This document shows positions 16,741 through 25,075 of a DNA stretch of 64,000 bases, one piece after another. The translations under genes and the position numbers were made by a program. The notes beneath the pieces are model-generated. The model made no database searches and had not been told where the DNA came from. It was given only the letters and a program-made list of their open reading frames with translations. The first letter of the stretch is position 1, and each line of letters begins with the position of its first letter. Origin of the DNA: a virus; the IMG/VR virus record IMGVR_UViG_3300010367_000012, positions 1 through 64,000 of that record. The stretch is one strand, 5' to 3'.

Positions 16741-17301
16741 ATGACTGATACTTTCGATCCGTACACAGATAAGAATGTCCACAAGACAGGGCTGTTGATC
16801 TGCTGGCCTTGCAAAAAGATCGAAGAGATTCCAGACTACGATCCGGACAATGCGGATAACGATCCTCGTATTGGGCATATCGTTGAAACTCACCTTCGCA
16901 GACATCCGTCATTTGAAGACAGAAATGTTCTGGAATGGATGTCCCTTGGCTTTGTTCCTACACGCCACTTCAAGGACCCACAGTATAAGAAGCAGATCAT
17001 TGATCAGATTCTTGAGGGTAATGGTAAGACTGGATTCGATGATGAGTTCTATGACACAGCGAATACCTTCAAGGAAGACGCTCTTAAGTGTTACCAGAGA
17101 CATAATCGTCCTGCATTCAATGACACCAAGCATGGCAAGTGTATTGACTATCTGAGCCACAACATGGAGATCAAGCCCAATACTTCACGTGAGCGCAAGA
17201 TTGCTGGACTTCCTACCTACGATGAGACCAAGATCAAGAAGAGTTTCATCTGCGAGCACTGCCCGTATCACCAGAGCGTCAAGGTAGCTCTAAGAAAGTA
17301 A
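16741..17301 (+). CDS. Putative zinc-binding protein
   Basis: 186 residues from ATG 16741 with AAAGGA seven bases upstream; the 16702 start has no site. Two CxxC pairs at opposite ends, CWPC (about 22-25) and CEHC (about 171-174), could form one zinc site between termini. Middle part is charged and helical. No family recognised. Confidence 0.7.
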   Translation: MTDTFDPYTDKNVHKTGLLICWPCKKIEEIPDYDPDNADNDPRIGHIVETHLRRHPSFEDRNVLEWMSLGFVPTRHFKDPQYKKQIIDQILEGNGKTGFDDEFYDTANTFKEDALKCYQRHNRPAFNDTKHGKCIDYLSHNMEIKPNTSRERKIAGLPTYDETKIKKSFICEHCPYHQSVKVALRK

Positions 17302-17330
17302 TTACCGAAATACTATTTGGAGAATAATTA

Positions 17331-17687
17331 ATGACTATTGATCTGGAAGAACTACAGAAGAAGCAGGCTGCTGAATTACTTGCTGACAGAGATTCTGGGG
17401 CTGAAGAAGTAACGACTGCTTTTTTGATTGTCCAGAACAAGGATGGCCAGTGGTCCGCCTACGCCGATTTCGCAGGCATGGACGTAGAAATGGATCGTCA
17501 GGCTACTCTAGATGACATCATTGGCGGTTGTGAGAATGTAAAGGTTGGCTGTCAGACACAGCAGACAGCTATTTCTACTGTTATCATGATGGAACAGCGT
17601 GCTGCAATGATGCAGCAACAGATGATGCAGCAGCAGGAAGCCCAGAGAATTTCTTCTCTGATTGACCCCAATAAGTTGAGAGCGTGA
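17331..17687 (+). CDS. Hypothetical protein with Met/Gln-rich tail
   Basis: 118 residues; GGAGAA before the ATG. A compact N-terminal part, then a helix EQRAAMMQQQMMQQQEAQ rich in Met and Gln. No family recognised. Confidence 0.7.
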   Translation: MTIDLEELQKKQAAELLADRDSGAEEVTTAFLIVQNKDGQWSAYADFAGMDVEMDRQATLDDIIGGCENVKVGCQTQQTAISTVIMMEQRAAMMQQQMMQQQEAQRISSLIDPNKLRA

Positions 17688-17691
17688 TTAC

Positions 17692-18618
17692 ATGACAATG
17701 TCTGGACCACAGAAGTACCCAGGTGCCTCGTTAAGCGAGTGGTACCATAATCGTTATCCTGGTGATCAGCAGGAAGTAAATACTATTGTTCTGCATACCA
17801 CTGAGGGACCTACCCTCTCTGATTACAGTGGTGGAGCTGTAGCACCTAATTTCACTGCTGTTCCTGATTTCAAGAACCAAAAGCTAGTTTGGTACCAGCA
17901 CTATGATTTTGATGAGTCTTCTCGTGCTCTTGTTCATGCTAGTGGTCAACCTGGTACAAATACTGCTAATGTAAGCCAGATTGAGCTTGTTGGTACCTGC
18001 GATCCCACTACTCACAATAAGTGGGGAAATACTCCGCATATTTATTGGCCGGAAGCTCCTGACTGGGCACTTAAGGAAGTAGCTAAGTTCCTTGCTTGGG
18101 CTAATGTAAACCACAATGTTCCTTTGAGTGGTCCAGCCAACTGGAAGGCTTATCCTTCTTCATACGGATCTGGTAATGGCGTTCGTCTTACTATTGCTCA
18201 GTGGGAAGCCTTTAGAGGTATTTGTGGGCACGAACACGTTCCTGAGAATTACCATGGTGATCCTGGTGCTCTTGATTTCGCTAAGTTGATTTCTTTTGCC
18301 AAGGCAATTGTTAATCCACCTAAGCCTCCAACACCTGTTCCACCGAAGCCTAAGCCCACTGTGTACACGCCTCCAGCCTTCCCAACAGGTCTGAGACCCA
18401 ACCACTCAACACCTTCCGCTAAGAGCCTACAGAAGGCCCTGAAGGCTACTGACTGGCTTGCTGAGAGCGTGGCTCTGTCTGATAACTACGGTCTTAAGAC
18501 ACAGGCTGCTGTGGCTGGTTTCAATAAGAAGCACGGTCTGAACTCTGCTGGTGTATCTTACGATCCGGCTATTGGTCCAAAGGGATGGAAGCTTCTATTC
18601 ACATTAGCCTACGGCTAA
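17692..18618 (+). CDS. N-acetylmuramoyl-L-alanine amidase (endolysin)
   Basis: 308 residues. An Amidase_2 domain occupies about 5-205: zinc ligand H35 in VLHTTEGP and a late GHEHVPENYHGDPG carrying the second His and Asp. A Pro/Lys linker (about 205-225) leads to a C-terminal domain resembling a peptidoglycan-binding module (KSLQKALKATDW, GLKTQAAVAGFNKKHG). No signal peptide, so release needs a holin or other route. It is the best candidate for the main lysis enzyme. Confidence 0.9.
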   Translation: MTMSGPQKYPGASLSEWYHNRYPGDQQEVNTIVLHTTEGPTLSDYSGGAVAPNFTAVPDFKNQKLVWYQHYDFDESSRALVHASGQPGTNTANVSQIELVGTCDPTTHNKWGNTPHIYWPEAPDWALKEVAKFLAWANVNHNVPLSGPANWKAYPSSYGSGNGVRLTIAQWEAFRGICGHEHVPENYHGDPGALDFAKLISFAKAIVNPPKPPTPVPPKPKPTVYTPPAFPTGLRPNHSTPSAKSLQKALKATDWLAESVALSDNYGLKTQAAVAGFNKKHGLNSAGVSYDPAIGPKGWKLLFTLAYG

Positions 18619-18628
18619 GATGACCATT

Positions 18629-18668
18629 AAGAGGGGAATCCTTTCGGGGGTTCCCCTCTTTGTCTTTT
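18629..18668 (+). terminator. Intrinsic terminator after the amidase
   Basis: AAGAGGGGAA (18629-18638) pairs with TTCCCCTCTT (18651-18660), followed by TGTCTTTTT. Confidence 0.9.
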
Positions 18669-18673
18669 TAGGA

Positions 18674-18679
18674 TAAGAT
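18674..18679 (+). promoter_or_regulatory. Candidate -10 box placing transcription start at the ATG
   Basis: TAAGAT ends six bases before ATG 18686, the spacing seen at other apparently leaderless genes here. The -35 is poor and lies in the terminator stem. Confidence 0.4.
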
Positions 18680-18685
18680 AAACAC

Positions 18686-19537
18686 ATGAACGATATACGA
18701 GTTGAACTAGGGGCAAGTAGCTACTTTAGCCGTCCCTCTAATATCCTTGACCCAAACCTATTCGAAGGTGAGCATTTACATCCCGATGTCCGAGACACGA
18801 TCCTCCGTATTTACATGGATTACATGGGTACTCGTTACAACGAGCCTGATAAGTGGTCTATGGTTTGGCTGGCAGGTAGTGGAATTAGTTTCCAGTGGTC
18901 GGCAAATCGCGGAAATGGTGATTTGGATGTACTGTTTGGAATCGACTACTCCGAGTTCGTCACAGCCAATCCAGACTTCATGTACTTTGACAGACACGAA
19001 ATCGCTAACTATATCACCGAAGATCTACGCAAGAATCTCTGGCCAGTAACAGCACACACCTATTTTGGCTTTGGTGAGTATGAGCTGACATTCTTCCTCA
19101 ATGACAATGTAGAGGCTACAGAAAACTCTATTACCAATATCCATCCTTATGCAGCTTATAACCTGACTAAGGATGAATGGACAATCAAGCCTCCTAACCT
19201 TCCAGCACAGCCAACGGAACTCTATCCTTCCTCCTTCTACGAACAAGCAGAAGCCAATAAGGCGCATACTGAAGGACTTGTGAACAGATACAACGCTGTA
19301 CGTCAGGAAGGATCTACGATCAGACCAGGGAGCCCACAGGATGTTAACAACCGTCGCCATAAAGAATTGGTACGATCAGAAGCGCGAACGCTCTTCGATG
19401 CACTCCACTTGGGCCGTAAGATGGCTTTTTCCCCCAATGGAGAAGGATACGGAGATTTCTACAACTTCCAGTGGCAGCACGCTAAGGAAGCAGGAGTAGT
19501 AAACGCTCTTAATGAGATAATTAATCAGGAGAATTAA
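18686..19537 (+). CDS. Nucleotidyltransferase-fold protein
   Basis: 283 residues. The motif AGSG (63-66) followed by NGDLDVLFG (D79 and D81) is the G-S ... D-x-D signature of the polymerase-beta-type nucleotidyltransferase superfamily. A third acidic residue may be in YELTFFLND. Substrate unknown: tRNA end, protein or small molecule are all possible, and the tRNAs of this phage lack encoded CCA. The ATG may be at the 5' end of the transcript. Confidence 0.65.
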   Translation: MNDIRVELGASSYFSRPSNILDPNLFEGEHLHPDVRDTILRIYMDYMGTRYNEPDKWSMVWLAGSGISFQWSANRGNGDLDVLFGIDYSEFVTANPDFMYFDRHEIANYITEDLRKNLWPVTAHTYFGFGEYELTFFLNDNVEATENSITNIHPYAAYNLTKDEWTIKPPNLPAQPTELYPSSFYEQAEANKAHTEGLVNRYNAVRQEGSTIRPGSPQDVNNRRHKELVRSEARTLFDALHLGRKMAFSPNGEGYGDFYNFQWQHAKEAGVVNALNEIINQEN

Positions 19538-20035
19538 ATGGCAGAAACTTGGGGTAACCACGTAGCAATAGTAGTAAATGGCGTATTGAGACAGCCTAAT
19601 GACTCATCCGTCATCATCCCTGGACTTCTTATCTACAAGTCACTTGTCAAGGATCATCGAGTTTCTTTGATTATTGACAGTGCAGCCAAGGAAAAGGTTC
19701 AGTACTGGCTCCTTATGAATGGTCTTACTGATCATGTCAATGAGATCTATTGGGAAGAAACTGATCCTGATGATGATGGAGCCAGAAGATTGCGTCAAGT
19801 TGCTCGGTTGAGAAGACAGGGACCTCTTTCATTAGTATATGAATCCGATACTGCTGTGGCTACAAAACTACTTCAGGCTCAGATTCCTACTATGCTATTT
19901 CTGCATCCAACCTATACACATCCTGATTTCCGTCCTGGTCCTGCTAAGGAACCGACTCCTTGGGATTCTCTGCTAGCCGAAAAGATAAGACAGCAAGAGG
20001 CCAGAGCGACAGACACAAGACTTCTAGACTTCTAA
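19538..20035 (+). CDS. Possible HAD-like protein
   Basis: 165 residues, starting directly after the previous stop. AIVVNGVLRQ and LIIDSAAKEKVQYWL resemble degenerate HAD-type strands, but the DxD is missing, so activity is doubtful. Operon with the nucleotidyltransferase gene. Confidence 0.55.
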   Translation: MAETWGNHVAIVVNGVLRQPNDSSVIIPGLLIYKSLVKDHRVSLIIDSAAKEKVQYWLLMNGLTDHVNEIYWEETDPDDDGARRLRQVARLRRQGPLSLVYESDTAVATKLLQAQIPTMLFLHPTYTHPDFRPGPAKEPTPWDSLLAEKIRQQEARATDTRLLDF

Positions 20036-20044
20036 GGAGATACT

Positions 20045-21100
20045 ATGGCAGCACCAATTCCAGATCAGGGAGCGATTGCCCACTTGGGTGGTCAGTTCCA
20101 TCACAATGTATTCGAGCATCTTCAGAAGAAGGCTAATGCCTCTTCTAAGAAATATGCCGCTGCTCATCAGACTCAGGTAAAGCAGACTGCTGATGCACGA
20201 GAAAGATTCGCTCAGAGTGCTGCACAAGGTATTAAGCAGGGACAGGCAGCCTACGCCAAGAACGTAGCAGGACAGCAGAAGCAGGCGCAACAAGCTGCTA
20301 AGGCTCACGCTGCTGGTGTAAAGTCTGGTAAGGTAGCTCCTGCACAAGGCGCACCACCACGTACCTTCGCTATGGGTTCAACTCCACAGCAGAAGGCTGC
20401 ACAGAAGACAGCAGCAAAGCAGTCATCTACTATGCAGCAACAGCGTAATTTCGCACATGGTGAGGCTCTGAAGTTCCAGTCAGCACAATTCAAGGTCAAG
20501 CAGCAGCAAGTAAACAATGCTCATGGTCAGGCTATTCAGGAAGCTAAGCAGAGAAGTAAGGGAGGACCCGTGAATACTACTAGTACACCGAAGGCTCCGT
20601 CTTTGTCTCCTTCTTTTTCTAGTGCACCAGCTACACATACACCAGTGAAGGCAAAGCCTATTGCTTCTACATCCTTCTCCAGTCAGCTTGCTCCACAGAA
20701 GCCTCTTGCAGGGCCGCAAGGGTCCACTACAGCCTCTTTCAGCTCTGGCAGCGGTAATTGGACAGCTAAGCCACCAAAGCCGCTTACAGCGGGACCTAGC
20801 AGTCCTTCGCTTCCGCACATTCCTGGTGGACCTATGCAGCGTGCTGGAAGTGTCACCAATCCACAGTTCAGTAGTGGTACTGCCCCAAAAGCTAATGGCG
20901 CATATCCTCAGCACACACATCCTGAAGGATCATCAACTGCGCCATTGCCTAATCTGACAGCATCTCAGCCAAAGCCGAATACATTTACTACTGGCTCCAG
21001 AAATGCTAAGCCTGGTGGAATCGCAGCACGTGGATCACAACTAGAGGCTTGGGCAATTGGACGTACTCAGCAGATCAGACAGCAAAGACAGGGAGAATAG
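20045..21100 (+). CDS. Large low-complexity Ala/Gln/Ser/Pro protein
   Basis: 351 residues; AAGGAG before the ATG. The first 170 residues are Lys/Ala/Gln-rich and helical (KKYAAAHQTQVKQ), the rest is Pro/Ser/Thr-rich and disordered. Likely a virion-interior or scaffold-like protein, but composition is the only evidence. Confidence 0.75.
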   Translation: MAAPIPDQGAIAHLGGQFHHNVFEHLQKKANASSKKYAAAHQTQVKQTADARERFAQSAAQGIKQGQAAYAKNVAGQQKQAQQAAKAHAAGVKSGKVAPAQGAPPRTFAMGSTPQQKAAQKTAAKQSSTMQQQRNFAHGEALKFQSAQFKVKQQQVNNAHGQAIQEAKQRSKGGPVNTTSTPKAPSLSPSFSSAPATHTPVKAKPIASTSFSSQLAPQKPLAGPQGSTTASFSSGSGNWTAKPPKPLTAGPSSPSLPHIPGGPMQRAGSVTNPQFSSGTAPKANGAYPQHTHPEGSSTAPLPNLTASQPKPNTFTTGSRNAKPGGIAARGSQLEAWAIGRTQQIRQQRQGE

Positions 21101-21102
21101 CC

Positions 21103-22608
21103 ATTAAGCTATATTTTCAGGGAGCCCATCTTCCTACTTACCGTAACCTTATTAAGGAAACGGGAGTAGGAAGTAGCTCCCTGTCCTATTTGGGATTAAG
21201 AAATCGTACTAACTTCAGTAAGCCCTGGAAGGTTTCCAAGTACTTTCCAGAAGGACACGCACTATTCGTAGATTCTGGTTGTCAGACACTGAATACTGCT
21301 AAGGAACAGAAATATACAAATGAAGAATTGAGAGAAATTGCTGATCACTATTATGAGTGGGTCGCTAGTAATATCAACGAAATCGAAATCTACACAGAAT
21401 TTGATGCTCTACAACTCGGTAATAGCTACATTGAAGAGCGTAGGGATTCCGCTAGAGAACTCCTCTTCGACAAATTCGTCCCAGTTTGGCACCCTACCGG
21501 GAATTCCCAAAGCGATGGAATGGCTGATCTCAATTCCCTGGCAGAAAGATTCGGCAGGGTTGGAATTGCTCAGACTCATCTCAACGGAAGAGATCTTGTC
21601 CTTGTGCTCAATAGAATGGCATCCAGAGGTATTGAGCTTCATGGTTTAGCCATGACTAAACAAGACGTCATGCAGTCAGTCAACTGGACATCTGTTTCCT
21701 CAACCTCTTGGGTCTCTCCACAGAAGTACGGAGCTACTTTCGTCTGGTCCCACAATCAGCTAAAGAGCTATTCCAAGGATCAGAAGGAACAGGCTAGACG
21801 TAAGGAAAGATTCGTTATCGAGTCTGCTGGATTCGATGTAGATAAGATTTTAAAGGATGATCCCAAGGAACTTCTTAGACTTTCTTTGTGGTCCTGGTCA
21901 CAATTCGTTGACTCAATTAACGCTAAGAAAGCAAGAGGAGTAACTACATCTATGATTTCGCCTACTGACGACTTCTCGGAAAATGATGACGATGCAGTTG
22001 GTGGTGTTCTTGAGCCAGTACGGAACAGAGTATCAACTCCGGTAGCAAGAAATGCTGATGAAAAGAAGATAATTCCACTCATCGGATTCGAGTTCATTAC
22101 ACAGAAGAAGCGTAACCCTGTAACAGGACAAATGGAGGACGTAGATCTTCCTACTGTACGCAGTCGTAGTGATTCAATGCGTATTTGTGATACCTGTTTC
22201 CTTGCAGCCAAGTGCCCCATGTTTGAAGAAAACGCAACTTGCGCGTATGATATCCCCATCACAATCCGTACCAAGGAGCAGGCTCAAGCTCTGATGGATA
22301 CTATGGTGGAGATGCAGGCGCAGCGAGTTCTGTTCATGAAAATGGCGGAAGATGCTGAAGGTGGACATGCTGACCCTATCCTTTCTGGTGAAATGGATCG
22401 TCTGGTTAAGATGATGAAGACTAACCACGATCTTCAGCAAGAGGGATTCTCCCTTACTGTCACTGCTAAGCAGAACGGACAGGTAGGAATCGTAGACAAG
22501 ATCTTCGGTGAAATGGGAAACACTCAAAAACTGAGAGAATTAGAAGCTCCACAACAGGCTGATGATGTGATCAGAAGCTACGATTTTATTGATGTAGAGA
22601 CCGATTAA
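21103..22608 (+). CDS. Large protein with TGT/DpdA-like N-terminus; apparent ATT start
   Basis: 501 residues if initiated at ATT 21103. GGGAG sits seven bases upstream of this ATT and no ATG, GTG or TTG is near; the TTG at 21049 lies deep in the previous gene. The N-terminus KLYFQGAHLPTYRNLI and FVDSGCQT (DSG at 57-59) recall tRNA-guanine transglycosylase-like phage proteins. A cysteine cluster CDTCFLAAKCP ... ATC near 360-380 could hold zinc or iron-sulfur; the rest is helical. A terminase-associated role is an alternative. Function is uncertain. Confidence 0.65.
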   Translation: MKLYFQGAHLPTYRNLIKETGVGSSSLSYLGLRNRTNFSKPWKVSKYFPEGHALFVDSGCQTLNTAKEQKYTNEELREIADHYYEWVASNINEIEIYTEFDALQLGNSYIEERRDSARELLFDKFVPVWHPTGNSQSDGMADLNSLAERFGRVGIAQTHLNGRDLVLVLNRMASRGIELHGLAMTKQDVMQSVNWTSVSSTSWVSPQKYGATFVWSHNQLKSYSKDQKEQARRKERFVIESAGFDVDKILKDDPKELLRLSLWSWSQFVDSINAKKARGVTTSMISPTDDFSENDDDAVGGVLEPVRNRVSTPVARNADEKKIIPLIGFEFITQKKRNPVTGQMEDVDLPTVRSRSDSMRICDTCFLAAKCPMFEENATCAYDIPITIRTKEQAQALMDTMVEMQAQRVLFMKMAEDAEGGHADPILSGEMDRLVKMMKTNHDLQQEGFSLTVTAKQNGQVGIVDKIFGEMGNTQKLRELEAPQQADDVIRSYDFIDVETD

Positions 22609-22614
22609 TTAGAA

Positions 22615-22806
22615 ATGGACAAGAGTAACTACGTGACAGCGCAAATCGAAGAATATGACACGGACGAATACTTTGAAGTAGAGTCCGAGTTTTTGGAAAA
22701 CTATGAGTTTGAAGAGACTCAGCCGTGTCCAGCTTGTTTTGGTTCAGGATTGGATAGAGAGCTAGATTCTGATTGTCTAAATTGTTGGGGTGATGGAGTT
22801 GTCTGA
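22615..22806 (+). CDS. DnaJ-type zinc ribbon peptide
   Basis: 63 residues. An acidic N-terminal half precedes CPACFGSG and CLNCWGDG, the two CxxCxGxG half-sites of DnaJ zinc domains. It overlaps the next gene by 17 bp. Short stand-alone forms occur in many actinophages without known role. Confidence 0.75.
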   Translation: MDKSNYVTAQIEEYDTDEYFEVESEFLENYEFEETQPCPACFGSGLDRELDSDCLNCWGDGVV

Positions 22807-23065
22807 AGAAGCTAAGATTTTTGACGATATGGTAGATGGTCTGTTAGCTGGGGAAGGTCTCGTTGCTGAGTTTGACTCAGGACTAACACTTTCTGCCTAC
22901 GACATTGACCGAATTGGTATTACTCTAGATGAACCAGGGCATACTATTGATATCGTAATCACAGGAGAAGAGTTAGATTATCTCCATCTGTTCCTGGAAG
23001 CATTGCATGCTGCACGAGGTCAAGTTGAAAACGTTAATTGGGACGAATTGCTGACCGGAAATTAA
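22790..23065 (+). CDS. Acidic hypothetical protein
   Basis: 91 residues from GTG 22790 (ATG 22793 also possible). Acidic, mostly helical, no family recognised. Last + strand gene before a convergent terminator. Confidence 0.7.
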   Translation: MMELSEEAKIFDDMVDGLLAGEGLVAEFDSGLTLSAYDIDRIGITLDEPGHTIDIVITGEELDYLHLFLEALHAARGQVENVNWDELLTGN

Positions 23066-23091
23066 AAACTTAATTAGCTGAAAAACCAAAC

Positions 23092-23135
23092 AGAAATACC
23101 CCCGAAATCTAAACAGAAATCGGGGGTATTTCTAT
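23092..23135. terminator. Bidirectional terminator between convergent genes
   Basis: AGAAATACCCCCGA (23092-23105) pairs perfectly with TCGGGGGTATTTCT (23120-23133), with A-rich sequence on the left and TAT on the right. It separates the + strand group from the - strand gene at 23142. Confidence 0.85.
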
Positions 23136-23141
23136 GCCTAT

Positions 23142-23378
23142 TTAATCTTCAGTCTTCCAGCGCATAACGTAGCGACCGCGCTCTGTGTCAAACCTGTCAT
23201 CCCACAGATTGTATTCTTCCCACTCGTTATTCACCAAATCCAGATCTACCAGGATGTCTGCTACTAGATCCTGCTGAATCGGTGAGAAGAAGTCGATGTA
23301 CTGCTCTACTGACATCTTCTCCTTCATCTGCTTCGATGTCACGATAACTGACGCTACATACTCAATGTCATAGCCCAT
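23142..23378 (-). CDS. Small hypothetical protein
   Basis: 78 residues, acidic with several Trp/Tyr. GGAG is 11 bases from the ATG. A consensus - strand promoter at 23514-23542 drives it. No family recognised. Confidence 0.65.
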   Translation of the reverse strand: MGYDIEYVASVIVTSKQMKEKMSVEQYIDFFSPIQQDLVADILVDLDLVNNEWEEYNLWDDRFDTERGRYVMRWKTED

Positions 23379-23454
23379 TATGCTATGTCTCCTATTTCCG
23401 ACTTGTCCTGAATGTCCGATTCGGGTAAAAGGGCAGCTCTGGTACGAATCCGTA

Positions 23455-23482
23455 GGGTGACAACTGGTCTGTCACGTGACCC
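23455..23482 (-). other. Leader hairpin upstream of the 23378 gene
   Basis: GGGTGACA and TGTCAC-GTGA-CCC can pair across a short loop in the 5' leader between the - strand promoter and its gene. Confidence 0.4.
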
Positions 23483-23513
23483 TTAGAGCGCAAGCGCTCC
23501 GTTCGATGTCTCT

Positions 23514-23542
23514 ATCTAATCATGCGCGCCACTCCCTGTCAA
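23514..23542 (-). promoter_or_regulatory. Promoter, - strand
   Basis: On the - strand TTGACA (23542-23537), 17 bases, TTAGAT (23519-23514). Identical -10 to the promoter at 32600. It fires into the 23142-23378 gene. The 23.4-23.7 kb stretch holds this and a divergent promoter and no gene. Confidence 0.75.
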
Positions 23543-23675
23543 GCGCTCCGTTTCCCTTTCTTGCGAGTCTCTGAGTGCCCGTGTGGCGCGTTGTTGGGAC
23601 AACCCTAGCACGTGCCCCCACCTTGCCCCTGTACGCGCGTGAGGGAGGCACACAGACACGCTCTGACGTGCAGAG

Positions 23676-23703
23676 TTGACACCCTGCCCGATGCGCGTAT
23701 GGT
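23676..23703 (+). promoter_or_regulatory. Promoter for a leaderless gene
   Basis: TTGACA (23676-23681), 16 bases, TATGGT (23698-23703). The ATG of the next gene is seven bases further, at the expected transcription start. Confidence 0.7.
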
Positions 23704-23710
23704 TCTCCCC

Positions 23711-23941
23711 ATGACAACGAAACGCAGCAAGGCATTTCAGGCACCCGCACGTGAGCCGCTTAAGCCTCTCAAGGCTGGTCAACGACGTTGCCCGATGTGT
23801 TCCCGTGGCATCAAGCCTACGCCTAACGGGCTGTTCTACCCTCACAACGTCATCAAGGGCGTACCGTGCGACTCCCGTACGGTTCGGGCCGGATACGTCT
23901 ACAGAGGAACGGGTGTTGACACGCTCGCACAGAGCGCGTAA
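23711..23941 (+). CDS. Basic zinc-ribbon protein, probably leaderless
   Basis: 76 residues from ATG 23711; the longer frame from 23612 runs through the promoter. No ribosome site is present, and the ATG coincides with the predicted RNA start. Product is basic with CPMC near residue 27 and a later cysteine (VPCDSR). Confidence 0.65.
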   Translation: MTTKRSKAFQAPAREPLKPLKAGQRRCPMCSRGIKPTPNGLFYPHNVIKGVPCDSRTVRAGYVYRGTGVDTLAQSA

Positions 23942-23987
23942 CGTTCTCTCTGTCGCCACAACGGCGCACAGTACGGAGGTAGACAGC

Positions 23988-24245
23988 ATGGCAACGGTTC
24001 GCGTAACGTCTGAGCTTGTGGAGTCGGACGGAACGGAGCACGAAGAGTTTTACGCCGAAGCTGATAGCGTGGCTAAGGCTACCGCGCTTCTCCTTGAGAA
24101 TGAGGAGAAGGTGAGCGAACAGGATTGGATGGCATGGGTTGCCTACCAGTCAGGTTTTAACTACGATGACGAAGGGTACTCCTTCACTGTCACGGACAAC
24201 GGTTCTCGACAGTCGATTGTGTACCGTTACGTAGTCTCTGTGTAG
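23988..24245 (+). CDS. Hypothetical protein
   Basis: 85 residues from ATG 23988 with GGAGG eight bases upstream. Acidic, beta-alpha pattern (TVRVTSELVESDG). First of a row of short genes each followed by a hairpin. Confidence 0.7.
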   Translation: MATVRVTSELVESDGTEHEEFYAEADSVAKATALLLENEEKVSEQDWMAWVAYQSGFNYDDEGYSFTVTDNGSRQSIVYRYVVSV

Positions 24246-24249
24246 TGAG

Positions 24250-24289
24250 CTTGCGTCACCCTAGGACTTGTGCCTAGGATGGCGTTAGC
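24250..24289 (+). other. Post-stop hairpin
   Basis: GCTTGCGTCACCCTAGG pairs with CCTAGGATGGCGTTAGC (two mismatches) around ACTTGTG, a few bases after the stop at 24245. A second small hairpin, CTTCCTAAACGGGAAG, follows before the next ribosome site. Confidence 0.6.
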
Positions 24290-24322
24290 TTCCTAAACGG
24301 GAAGCGAGAAAGGGGTAAAGCA

Positions 24323-24652
24323 ATGGAGCGGGCAAAGAGTGCTGTTCATTCTCTCCGTATGGTTGACGTTGTTACCGATCGGGGAGTACCTTTCCGAGTG
24401 ACTTTCGGTAACAGGGAATACCGGGATGGGACGCATTCACCTTATGAGGTAGTGTCGTTCTATGACGCACGGTACGACTTTACCGAGCATGGACAGTTTG
24501 TGTCGGATTACAACCCTGAAACGCTTTTGGAGCGTCAGAGGGGTTACGCATTGTCGCTCAATGGCGATTATGCCGATTGGACGATTGACGGAAGTACGAT
24601 GAACCTTGTACTTACGTGGCTCGTTCATCACGTGATCGCTGGGAAGTTCTAG
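24323..24652 (+). CDS. Hypothetical protein
   Basis: 109 residues; AAAGGGG precedes the ATG. Mixed alpha/beta, aromatic-rich (SFYDARYDF). No family recognised. Confidence 0.7.
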   Translation: MERAKSAVHSLRMVDVVTDRGVPFRVTFGNREYRDGTHSPYEVVSFYDARYDFTEHGQFVSDYNPETLLERQRGYALSLNGDYADWTIDGSTMNLVLTWLVHHVIAGKF

Positions 24653-24658
24653 CCTCCA

Positions 24659-24694
24659 CTATCGTCTAGGGACTTGACAGACCCTAGGCGGTAG
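24659..24694 (+). other. Post-stop hairpin
   Basis: CTATCGTCTAGGG pairs with CCCTAGGCGGTAG over 13 bp with two G-U pairs; the loop contains TTGACA. It follows the stop at 24652 by a few bases. Confidence 0.6.
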
Positions 24695-24745
24695 GGTTCA
24701 CTAGAACCAACAAACCGCAGTAATAACGGCTGAAAGGCTTTCATC

Positions 24746-24988
24746 ATGGCTGCTGTCTCCTTCACTCAGTCCTGTGACGTTCACTTTGCGCACTCGCACA
24801 CTGAGCCTGTGAACTGTTTCGGTGAGGCTTCGGCAATGGCGCTCATGTTCATCTGTGAGTTTGCGATTGTTGACGAGATCCCCAGCATTGCGCTTGAGTG
24901 GAGCAAGAACGACGGTACCGAGACGTTTGAGATCTCCTTTGAGGATGATCTCTCGGGTGCGGAAACTGTTCTGACTTTCACTGTCTGA
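24746..24988 (+). CDS. Hypothetical protein
   Basis: 80 residues with GAAAGG before the ATG. Acidic, hydrophobic centre (AMALMFICEFAIV) but no clear membrane span. No family recognised. Confidence 0.7.
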   Translation: MAAVSFTQSCDVHFAHSHTEPVNCFGEASAMALMFICEFAIVDEIPSIALEWSKNDGTETFEISFEDDLSGAETVLTFTV

Positions 24989-24999
24989 GTTAGTGAGAT

Positions 25000-25034
25000 T
25001 GCCTTTATCCTCTCTCTTATTAGAGGGGATAAGG
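25000..25034 (+). other. Post-stop hairpin
   Basis: CCTTTATC ... GATAAGGG form an 8-bp stem extended by CTCT/AGAG with one bulge, after the stop at 24988. A second hairpin CTTCCT/GGGAAG lies before the next start. Confidence 0.5.
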
Positions 25035-25075
25035 GTTGTCTTCCTAAAACAGGGAAGCTAAAGAAAGGCCATATC

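Noticed and set aside
20480-20920. - strand frame opposite the low-complexity protein
   Set aside because: Arises from biased codons of the + strand gene; Cys/Arg-rich without a start signal.
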